A stretch of 5,021 nt of DNA from a bacterium (GTDB taxonomy: Bacteria; Planctomycetota; Phycisphaerae; Phycisphaerales; UBA1924): positions 12,916 to 17,936 of the forward strand of contig NVSM01000011.1 of assembly GCA_002401225.1 (NCBI GenBank), given 5' to 3'. The notes under the pieces were generated by a model, which saw only the letters and a list, made by a program, of their open reading frames with translations, ran no database searches and was not told where the DNA came from. The position numbers and the translations under genes are program-made. Shown here one piece after another: positions 1-5,021 of this stretch (within the stretch, counting starts at the first letter, position 1; every line of letters begins with the position of its first letter).

Positions 1-2010
1 ACCGTCGCTATACACAACGGACTTGTCGCAGTTGGTGCCCCTTTCTCGGACACCATCAACTTCAATGCCGGAATAGCATATATATTCGATGCCTCGACTG
101 GTGCTCAACTCGAAATACTGATTCCCAACGACAGCATGCCCAGCGATCACTTTGGTGACGCGATCGCTATTCACGACGGCATTGTCATTGTCGGATCAGA
201 CCTCCACGATGTCCACGGCTTGTCTTCGGGCGCTGCATATACATTTGATGCATCGACCGGAACCCAACTTGCAATGCTCGCCCCGGCAGATGGGATCGCA
301 CTTGATCGCTTTGGGAGCACTGTTTCTATTCATAGCGGGACGGCTGTAATTGGCGCGAAGCTCAGTGGCCCAAACGGCACGCTCTCCGGATCGGCCTACT
401 TGTTCGATGCGAACACCGGCCTAGAGATCGCCAAGCTCCTCCCGCCAAGTGTTGGAGAAGACGACCTCTTTGGTTTTTCGGTGGCGATTGATGCTAATAT
501 CGCTGTCGTCACCGGGCTTGGCCAAGGCTCCTCCCAATCAAACCGGGGCTTTGCATATGTCTTTGATGCACACACAGGTGAACAACTCCTCGAACTCATC
601 CCAAGCGAGAGCATTTTGGGGCGAGGCTTTGGCATCTCTTCTGCAATCAATGATGGCGTGATTGCGATCGGGGCCAATCGCGGGACAAACAACGGGCTCG
701 ACTCGGGCTCTGTTTACCTATTCGATGCCAAGACGGGTTTGCAAATCAACAAACTCTTTGTTCCCGATGCCATGAGCGGCGATTCGATCGGACGCTCCCT
801 GTCCATCGATAACGGATTCATCGCAACCGGTGCTGTTGGCGATGACGACAATGGATTTAACTTTGGCGCGGCGTACACCATCGATATGGCAACCCCTTCG
901 CAAGTTACCAAGTTTCTCCCTGCTGATGGATCATTCCAAGATCACTTTGCAACCGATGTTTCGATCAGTAACGGACGAGTGGCGATCGGGGCAGCCGACA
1001 GCGATGAAAATGGAATCAGCGCAGGCGCAGCCTATGTTTTCTCTGTCTCATCCTTCATTCCAATCGTAAAACTCCTCGCCAACGACGCAGAACCCGGCGA
1101 TCATTTCGGAGTATCAGTCAGTATTGATGGCGATACCGTTGCAGTCGGCGCACCGAATGACGATGACAACGGAGAAAGCTCTGGGGCTGCGTATCTTTTC
1201 GATTCTACTTTGGGGTCACAGCTCTTCAAGCTTCTTCCTGCTGATGGCGCGAGCAATGACTTGTTCGGCATCAGCATCTCTCTAAGCAACCAACTCGTCG
1301 CGGTCGGCTCGCCCGGCGATGCAGACAATGGATTGGTCTCTGGCTCGGTATATCTCTTTGATCGTGATACGGGTTTACAAACCGCAAAGTTGCTTCCCGA
1401 TGATGGCACCGCCTTTGATTTCTTTGGACACACCGTTGCAACCGATGCCCAGACCATAGCTGTGGGCGCACTCATGACACACTCGCACATTGGCAAGGCG
1501 TATCTCTTTGACGCAATCACCGGCGAGCAGTTCGCCACGCTCCACCCAGACTCCCCCACGATGAGCTCGCAGTTCGGGTCATCGATCGATATTGAAAACG
1601 GGATCGTGGCGATCGGTGCGCCCGGAGACCAAACCAACGGCGTAGAAGCCGGAGCGGTGTATCTCTTCGATGCTGCAACAGGAACACAGATTCTCAAACT
1701 CTTCCCAGACAAGGGTGCGCCGAGTGATCACTTCGGTACATCAGTCGACCTTGGCACCTTCAAAGGCACACCGATCGTCGCGGTCGGCGCAACAAACTTC
1801 ACCGACACGATCAGCACCGGACCTAATAAGGCGTATGTCTTTGATATCGCGACCGGCGAACAACTCTGGATGCTCTTGCCTTATGAACCTGCCCAAGCCG
1901 ACGCGTTCGGAGGCTCGATTGCAACAGAAAGCGGATTCATCGTGGTTGGCGCAAGCCGAGACGATGCCAATGCGATCGGATCAGGCTCGGCGTATCGATT
2001 CAATATCAAT
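1..2010 (+). repeat. Tandem 53-residue (159-bp) FG-GAP repeats, about 13 units
   Basis: Unit starts are at bases 133, 292, 451, 610, 769, 928, 1087, 1246, 1405, 1555, 1714 and 1888, preceded by a partial unit at 1-132 (44 residues visible). Nine of the eleven complete internal units are exactly 53 residues. The unit at 1405 is 50 residues because the middle loop is shortened, and the unit at 1714 is 58 because of an insertion containing GTFKGTP and a longer loop. The unit at 1888 is the last and runs into the dockerin-like module. The repeats are clear at protein level but have diverged at DNA level, so the array is old rather than freshly expanded. Each unit probably forms one beta-propeller blade (family knowledge). 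Confidence 0.9.
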
Positions 2011-2187
2011 ACCCCGCCCTGTTTTCCAGATCTCAACGACGACGGCATCCTCAACTTCTTCGATATCTCCGCATTCCTCAACGCCTATCTCGCCCAAGAC
2101 CCCATCGCAGACTTCACCGGCGATGGCTTCTTCAACTTCATCGATATCTCCGCCTTCTTGAGCAGTTTCAATGCTGGATGCCCATAA
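1..2187 (+). CDS. FG-GAP repeat protein with C-terminal dockerin-like module (5' end missing)
   Basis: The reading frame is open from base 1, so the gene starts upstream and any signal peptide is outside the window; the visible part is 728 residues. Residues 1-669 are about 13 tandem units whose consensus includes D-x-FG-x-S-V-x-I, then VAVGAP, DDDNG, SG-x-AYLFD and TG-x-Q, ending in KLLPAD. This matches the FG-GAP (integrin-alpha type beta-propeller) family, whose blades often bind calcium. Residues 674-728 form two dockerin-type calcium loops. Only two cysteines occur (C674, C727), flanking that module. The ATG at 136 lies inside a repeat and is not the true start. The family is usually exported and used in surface attachment or extracellular assembly; cell-surface or secreted location here is inferred. 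The binding partner is unknown. Confidence is high for the family and low for a specific role. Confidence 0.93.
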   Translation, partial: TVAIHNGLVAVGAPFSDTINFNAGIAYIFDASTGAQLEILIPNDSMPSDHFGDAIAIHDGIVIVGSDLHDVHGLSSGAAYTFDASTGTQLAMLAPADGIALDRFGSTVSIHSGTAVIGAKLSGPNGTLSGSAYLFDANTGLEIAKLLPPSVGEDDLFGFSVAIDANIAVVTGLGQGSSQSNRGFAYVFDAHTGEQLLELIPSESILGRGFGISSAINDGVIAIGANRGTNNGLDSGSVYLFDAKTGLQINKLFVPDAMSGDSIGRSLSIDNGFIATGAVGDDDNGFNFGAAYTIDMATPSQVTKFLPADGSFQDHFATDVSISNGRVAIGAADSDENGISAGAAYVFSVSSFIPIVKLLANDAEPGDHFGVSVSIDGDTVAVGAPNDDDNGESSGAAYLFDSTLGSQLFKLLPADGASNDLFGISISLSNQLVAVGSPGDADNGLVSGSVYLFDRDTGLQTAKLLPDDGTAFDFFGHTVATDAQTIAVGALMTHSHIGKAYLFDAITGEQFATLHPDSPTMSSQFGSSIDIENGIVAIGAPGDQTNGVEAGAVYLFDAATGTQILKLFPDKGAPSDHFGTSVDLGTFKGTPIVAVGATNFTDTISTGPNKAYVFDIATGEQLWMLLPYEPAQADAFGGSIATESGFIVVGASRDDANAIGSGSAYRFNINTPPCFPDLNDDGILNFFDISAFLNAYLAQDPIADFTGDGFFNFIDISAFLSSFNAGCP
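2017..2184 (+). other. Dockerin-like double calcium-loop module (within the FG-GAP protein)
   Basis: Residues 673-728 of the visible protein contain two 12-residue loops of dockerin/EF-hand type. Loop 1 has D677, N679, D681, G682, N685 and D688. Loop 2 has D704, T706, D708, G709, N712 and D715. Each loop is followed by the same helix start, DISAFL. The two halves are an internal duplication still visible in DNA: bases 2053-2079 and 2134-2160 match at 23 of 27 positions. Cysteines at 674 and 727 bracket the module and could form a disulfide that clasps its ends. Similar terminal modules ending in Gly-Cys are common on secreted proteins of Phycisphaerae. In clostridia, dockerins bind cohesins; no cohesin is visible here, so the partner is unknown. 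Confidence 0.8.
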
Positions 2188-2194
2188 ACCCCGC

Positions 2195-2208
2195 CAAGGG
2201 CTGCCTTG
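2195..2208 (+). terminator. Weak hairpin after the FG-GAP gene
   Basis: CAAGG (2195-2199) pairs with CCTTG (2204-2208) around the four-base loop GCTG, eight bases after the TAA stop at 2185-2187. The stem is only five pairs and the bases that follow are not a T-run, so this is at best a weak terminator and could be chance. Confidence 0.2.
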
Positions 2209-2298
2209 TATTGCATGATTCTGTGTAATTCAGCATGACAAAGTCTTTATCGCTGCTCGCTTTCTTGGCCTGACCGACCTTCAATTGCGCATCTACAC

Positions 2299-2303
2299 AA
2301 AGG
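2299..2303 (+). promoter_or_regulatory. Probable ribosome binding site of the DUF151 gene
   Basis: AAAGG lies eight bases before the ATG at 2312. It decides the start: the ATG at 2324 has no purine-rich stretch at the right distance, and the TTG at 2285 has only a pyrimidine-rich stretch with GACC before it. Confidence 0.5.
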
Positions 2304-2311
2304 CTCCCACG

Positions 2312-2764
2312 ATGCGCATTCAAATGGAACTGGCTCGAATTCTGATCCGTGAACTCAACCCCGCCCAGCTTATCGAGCTGCGCGAGGTCGGGGTCGATGC
2401 TGCACACGCACGATCGTTCCCGATTCTGATCGGGATCGCCGAAGCGATCGCGATCGATCGTCGGCTCTCAGGCGTCGAAATCGGACGCCCGATGACCCAT
2501 GACCTGCTCGCCAACACCATCGAACAACTCGGCGCATCGCTTGATTCGATCGCGATCACTGAAATAATCGACGGCACCTTTTACGCCCTACTCAACCTCA
2601 CCGATAACACCGGGCGGCAGATCGATATCGATGCTCGCCCGAGCGATGCGATCGCATTGGGGATCGCGGGCGATGTTCCGATCTTTGTTGATGAATCTGT
2701 TATTGCACATGCGACCCTCCCGCCTATGGATGGGTTTGGTCGGCCAGAGGACTTTGAATCATGA
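2312..2764 (+). CDS. DUF151 / bifunctional nuclease (BFN) domain protein
   Basis: This 150-residue protein consists almost entirely of the DUF151 domain. Family hallmarks in order are RSFPILIGIAEA (34-45), RPMTHDLL (59-66), the DGTFYALL strand (87-94) and DIDARPSDAIAL (105-116). Plant members were reported to have both RNase and DNase activity, which gave the family its name; bacterial members are conserved but their substrate is not settled, so nuclease activity here is by family only. There is no signal peptide or membrane segment, so it should be cytoplasmic. The start at 2312 has an AAAGG site; 2324 (MELARI, a common start in relatives) is the main alternative, and a TTG at 2285 would add nine residues with no similarity to the family. 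It overlaps truD by four bases, so the two are probably co-translated. Confidence 0.88.
   Translation: MRIQMELARILIRELNPAQLIELREVGVDAAHARSFPILIGIAEAIAIDRRLSGVEIGRPMTHDLLANTIEQLGASLDSIAITEIIDGTFYALLNLTDNTGRQIDIDARPSDAIALGIAGDVPIFVDESVIAHATLPPMDGFGRPEDFES
2444..2460. repeat. Cluster of HIP1-like CGATCG palindromes
   Basis: Three CGATCG sites lie within 17 bases (2445-2450, 2451-2456, 2455-2460), the first within a full GCGATCGC (2444-2451). Further GCGATCGC octamers are at 160-167, 2648-2655 and 4692-4699. By hand count about 21 CGATCG hexamers occur in the window, in every gene, for example at 665, 785, 983, 1583, 1610, 1772, 1973, 3011, 3114, 3359, 3906, 4285 and 4924. The pattern resembles the cyanobacterial HIP1 element; its function is unknown. 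Confidence 0.7.
2746..2751 (+). promoter_or_regulatory. Ribosome binding site of truD
   Basis: AGAGGA lies inside the end of the DUF151 gene, nine bases before the truD ATG at 2761. Together with the ATGA stop/start overlap (2761-2764) it supports the chosen start and suggests translational coupling. Confidence 0.6.
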
Positions 2765-4065
2765 ATACCACGACCGAATCAGCCGACGCGTTTTCGACCG
2801 GTGCAGACGCACCGCGTTATCTCACACACGACATCCCAGGGATCGGCGGGCAGCTTAAGGCTCGCCCAGAAGATTTCCTCGTCGAAGAGATCCCCCTCTA
2901 CAACCCCGATGGCGAAGGCGAACACATCTTCCTCTTTGTCGAAAAACGCGAGATGACCACGCTCCAACTCCGCGACGCACTCTCGAAACACTTTAAGGTC
3001 AAACGAAAAGCGATCGGACACGCTGGGCTCAAGGACAAACACGCGATCACGCGTCAGGTGATCTCGATCCATACACCCGGAAAAACACCCGAAGATTTCC
3101 CAAGCTTCCAGCACGATCGCGCATCGGTGCTGTGGGTCGATCTGCACTCCAACCAGCTCAAACGCGGACATCTGTCGGGCAACCGATTCTCGATCAAAGT
3201 CCGAGGCGTAGACCCGCTCCAAGTCCGCCATGCCAAGGCAGCACTCGACCTACTCGCCAAGCACGGCGCCCCCAACCGGATTGGCGAACAACGCTTCGGG
3301 TTCTTGATGAACAACCATCTTGTTGGGCGGGCAATGATTTTGGGCGATGCCCAAGCGGCGATCGATCTGATTCTTTCGCCCAAGCCCGGCGCGCCCAAAG
3401 GCTCTGCGGATGCTCGCCAGGCATATGTTGACGGGCGATTCCGCGACGGGTTTGATTTGATGCCTAAGGTGTTCAAAATTGAGCGAAACTTGCTTCGCGC
3501 CCTGAGCAATGACCACCCTGCTGAGAAAGCATTGGGGGTATTCGATCCAACAGCAGCCGGGTTCTTTATTAGCTCGTTCCAGTCGGCGGTTTTCAATCAT
3601 GTTCTCAATGCTCGGATCGAAGCGGGCACGATGGATCAACTGATCGCTGGCGACCTTGCCTTTGTGACCAAGAACCGTTCAAGCTTTGAAATCACCGCAG
3701 AAGAACTCGAAAAGGTGGATTCCACGCTCCAAGGGCGGGTCGAGTCCTTCGAACTCTCGCCTTCTGGGCCGATGTGGGGCACCACAATGGCGCGGGCGAG
3801 TGGTCAAGTTGAGGATGCCGAGACCCAGGCATTGGCAAATGTTGGGGTGACCCTCGAACTTCTCGAAGCCTGCGAAGCACGGGGTGGCTACTCGATGATC
3901 GGAGGCGATCGACGACCAATGCGGATGCGGGTGATCGATCCAGAGGTCGAAGGGGGCACCGATGAGCATGGCGGGTATATCCGATGTGCCTTTGAACTCC
4001 CTAGAGGGTCTTTTGCAACAACGGTGATGGACGAGGTGATGAAATGTGTATCGGCGGGCGTATAA
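2761..4065 (+). CDS. truD: tRNA pseudouridine synthase D
   Basis: TruD converts uridine 13 of certain tRNAs (tRNA-Glu in E. coli) to pseudouridine in the cytoplasm, needing no cofactor. The 434-residue product shows the family signatures in order: KARPEDFLVEE (33-43), the catalytic motif AGLKDKHA (88-95) with nucleophile D92, GNRFSIKVRGV (140-150), NRIGEQRFG (172-180), SSFQSAVFNHVLN (271-283), GPMWG (336-340) and the C-terminal LPRGSFATTVMDEVM (413-427). All key regions are present and nothing is interrupted. It is longer than the E. coli enzyme (349 residues), partly from about 20 extra N-terminal residues and partly from larger TruD-specific insertions; bacterial and archaeal TruD proteins vary widely in size. 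It starts within the stop of the DUF151 gene and ends six bases before the HAD gene, the middle of a three-gene run. Confidence 0.95.
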   Translation: MNTTTESADAFSTGADAPRYLTHDIPGIGGQLKARPEDFLVEEIPLYNPDGEGEHIFLFVEKREMTTLQLRDALSKHFKVKRKAIGHAGLKDKHAITRQVISIHTPGKTPEDFPSFQHDRASVLWVDLHSNQLKRGHLSGNRFSIKVRGVDPLQVRHAKAALDLLAKHGAPNRIGEQRFGFLMNNHLVGRAMILGDAQAAIDLILSPKPGAPKGSADARQAYVDGRFRDGFDLMPKVFKIERNLLRALSNDHPAEKALGVFDPTAAGFFISSFQSAVFNHVLNARIEAGTMDQLIAGDLAFVTKNRSSFEITAEELEKVDSTLQGRVESFELSPSGPMWGTTMARASGQVEDAETQALANVGVTLELLEACEARGGYSMIGGDRRPMRMRVIDPEVEGGTDEHGGYIRCAFELPRGSFATTVMDEVMKCVSAGV

Positions 4066-4066
4066 T
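4061..4066 (+). promoter_or_regulatory. Possible -10 box for a leaderless HAD transcript
   Basis: A perfect TATAAT overlaps the truD stop codon and ends five bases before the HAD ATG at 4072. Transcription from it would begin at or one base after the A of the ATG, giving an mRNA with no leader. The HAD gene has no ribosome binding site: the bases before it are TCCTCC, the opposite of a Shine-Dalgarno sequence. No convincing -35 box is seen 16-19 bases upstream, so this may be chance in a GTA-TAA-T context. Confidence 0.3.
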
Positions 4067-4071
4067 CCTCC

Positions 4072-4725
4072 ATGCCTGAGCAGGACCAACTCGATCACGA
4101 TATACGACTCGTCTGTTTCGATTGGGGCGGGGTGATCCTCAAGATCTGTCGAACCTGGCAAGAAGGCTGCAAGGCTGCGGGGATCAAGGCGCCCAATGCC
4201 AAGATCTCAAAGAAGTGCCTCGCCAAACAGGACGCAATCGCCAAGCGGTTCCATACCGGCCAAATGAGCGACAAGGCATTCTGCCGATCGCTTGCCAAGG
4301 AATCGGAAGATTTCCACACGCTCGAAGACATCGCAGCCGTGCATGAAGCTTGGCTGATCGAAGAATATGAAGGGATCGAAGATCTGATCGAAGAACTCAA
4401 CGAGTTTTCTGATCTCTCGACCGCTCTGTTCTCGAATACCAATGCGTCGCACTGGGCACGGATGGAAGAAGACTTCCCCGCTGCCAACCTGATCGAACAC
4501 AAGCACGCCAGCTTCCTCTTCGGGCTCGCCAAGCCCGACGAAAAAGCACTCGCAGCCTTCGAACGCCGAGTGGGTGCAGTGGGCAATCAGGTCTTGTTCT
4601 TCGATGACTCACCCGAGAACATCGAGGGCGCCAAAGCCTTCGGCTGGTGCGCCGAACTGATCGATCACAAAGGCGATACCGTCGCCCAAATGCGATCGCT
4701 GCTTGAGAAGTATGAAATTCTTTGA
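4072..4725 (+). CDS. HAD-superfamily hydrolase, YihX-like phosphatase
   Basis: This 217-residue protein has all four HAD motifs. Motif I is VCFDWGGVIL with nucleophile D17; motif II is LFSNTNASHW with S121; the motif III lysine is K154 in GLAKPDEKAL; motif IV is FFDDSPENIEGA with D178 and D179. The helical cap lies between motifs I and II (about 22-110). The FDxGGV form of motif I, with Gly where many HAD enzymes have a second Asp, together with SNTN and FDD-x-x-NIEGA, is typical of the YihX-type subgroup, whose E. coli member dephosphorylates alpha-glucose 1-phosphate. Substrate here is unknown; a small sugar or nucleotide phosphate is likely. The start is essentially forced, because truD ends in the same frame six bases earlier and no other start codon precedes motif I. 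It is probably the last gene of the DUF151-truD unit. Confidence 0.85.
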   Translation: MPEQDQLDHDIRLVCFDWGGVILKICRTWQEGCKAAGIKAPNAKISKKCLAKQDAIAKRFHTGQMSDKAFCRSLAKESEDFHTLEDIAAVHEAWLIEEYEGIEDLIEELNEFSDLSTALFSNTNASHWARMEEDFPAANLIEHKHASFLFGLAKPDEKALAAFERRVGAVGNQVLFFDDSPENIEGAKAFGWCAELIDHKGDTVAQMRSLLEKYEIL

Positions 4726-4738
4726 TCAACTGATCAAC
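4723..4738. repeat. Tandem TGATCAAC pair at the convergent gene ends
   Basis: TGATCAAC occurs twice back to back (4723-4730 and 4731-4738). Each copy contains the palindrome TGATCA, which reads TGA on both strands. The first supplies the HAD stop (4723-4725) and the second supplies the shikimate kinase stop on the other strand (4734-4736). No hairpin terminator is visible between the two genes, which are only eight bases apart (4726-4733). Confidence 0.6.
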
Positions 4739-5021
4739 TGGCTGTTTCGACCGCTTCAACCAACTTAGCCAACGCTGCTTCAAAGGTAAGATCATCTGTT
4801 TGGATGACTGTATCTGCAATTGAACTGTAGAGTTCATCGCGTTGGTCAAAGAGCATCTGCACTTCATCGATCACATCATCCCCCACTAATGCTGGGCGAT
4901 TGGTGTTGTCGGTTCCGCGAAGCCGATCGCGCAGCGTAGCGGGCAATGCACGCAGATAAACGACAGTGCAAGGATCTGCTATGAGCATCTCGGCGCAGCC
5001 TGGCGCGGTGGGCGTGCCGCC
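4734..5021 (-). CDS. aroK: Shikimate kinase, C-terminal part (runs off the right edge)
   Basis: Shikimate kinase phosphorylates shikimate at the 3-hydroxyl with ATP, a step of the chorismate pathway to aromatic amino acids, in the cytoplasm. The 95 visible residues begin with GGTPTAPG, which fits the end of the glycine-rich shikimate-binding motif. They continue with VVYLRALPATLRDRL, the lid segment with the conserved arginine in TNRPAL (visible residue 42), and the second conserved arginine in QRDELY (residue 61) before IADTVIQTD. The Walker A loop and the DE-x-R region would lie beyond base 5021 and cannot be checked. The ATG at 4988 is internal and not the start, since the frame stays open to the window edge. 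The gene faces the HAD gene tail to tail. aroL is an equally possible symbol; the assignment to the shikimate kinase family is fairly secure. Confidence 0.8.
   Translation of the reverse strand, partial: GGTPTAPGCAEMLIADPCTVVYLRALPATLRDRLRGTDNTNRPALVGDDVIDEVQMLFDQRDELYSSIADTVIQTDDLTFEAALAKLVEAVETAS

Noticed and set aside
136..138. ATG at 136 as start of the FG-GAP gene
   Set aside because: The frame is open back to base 1 and encodes another FG-GAP unit, so this ATG is internal.
1101..1712. 203-residue minus-strand open frame under the FG-GAP gene
   Set aside because: It is antisense to a clear repeat protein, has no recognisable domain, and its periodic composition mirrors the repeats.
1..2010. 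159-bp periodicity as a CRISPR-like or satellite array
   Set aside because: The period is a coding repeat conserved at protein level, with no identical short direct repeats or spacers.
1670..2161. 163-residue plus-strand open frame in another phase
   Set aside because: It overlaps the FG-GAP/dockerin frame, and its Ser/Thr/Pro-rich product is a shifted reading of that repeat sequence.
2235..2273. 12-codon open frame MTKSLSLLAFLA, resembling a leader or signal peptide start
   Set aside because: There is no ribosome binding site before it and no attenuator structure after it; a frame this short is expected by chance.
2285..2287. TTG as start of the DUF151 gene
   Set aside because: The nine extra residues do not resemble the family, and the ATG at 2312 has a better-placed AAAGG site.
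2168..2407. 79-residue minus-strand open frame across the intergenic gap
   Set aside because: It overlaps the start of the DUF151 gene and shows no known domain or convincing ribosome binding site.
2779..3231. 150-residue minus-strand open frame under truD
   Set aside because: It is antisense to well-conserved TruD motifs and has no recognisable domain.
3679..4161. 160-residue minus-strand open frame under the truD end and HAD start
   Set aside because: It overlaps conserved motifs of two real genes and has no domain of its own.
4986..4988. ATG at 4988 (minus strand) as start of a small 84-residue gene
   Set aside because: The frame stays open to the window edge and the added residues, GGTPTAPG, match shikimate kinase, so the gene continues beyond the window.

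Overview
This window most likely comes from a planctomycete, probably of the Phycisphaerae or a close relative. The reasons are a secreted-type FG-GAP repeat protein ending in a two-loop dockerin-like module that closes on Gly-Cys-Pro, a DUF151 protein with the RPMTHDLL motif, and a moderately GC-rich, densely packed layout. The assignment is inference from protein style; no rRNA or other marker gene is present.

Layout. Bases 1-2187 (+) are the 3' part of a large gene whose start lies left of the window. It encodes about 13 tandem repeats of FG-GAP/beta-propeller type, mostly exactly 53 residues long, followed by a dockerin-like calcium-binding module. A 124-base gap (2188-2311) holds a weak hairpin and possibly a weak promoter. 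Next comes a tight run of three same-strand genes: a DUF151 'bifunctional nuclease' family protein (2312-2764), the tRNA pseudouridine synthase truD (2761-4065, overlapping the previous gene by ATGA), and a YihX-like HAD hydrolase (4072-4725, six bases after truD). The last gene is on the minus strand and runs off the right edge (4734-5021). It is the C-terminal part of a shikimate kinase and converges on the HAD gene with only eight bases between stop codons.

How they fit together. The first gene encodes an extracellular structural or adhesion-type protein and looks unrelated to the rest. The DUF151-truD-HAD run looks like one housekeeping transcription unit: truD modifies tRNA, while the DUF151 and HAD proteins have no certain substrate. 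A perfect TATAAT five bases before the HAD start raises the possibility of an additional leaderless transcript. Shikimate kinase belongs to aromatic amino acid synthesis and is transcribed separately.

Across the window the palindrome CGATCG occurs about 21 times and its extended form GCGATCGC four times, far above chance. This resembles the HIP1 element known from cyanobacteria and is the most unusual sequence-level signal here. I see no CRISPR array, insertion sequence, phage gene, tRNA or obvious defence system.
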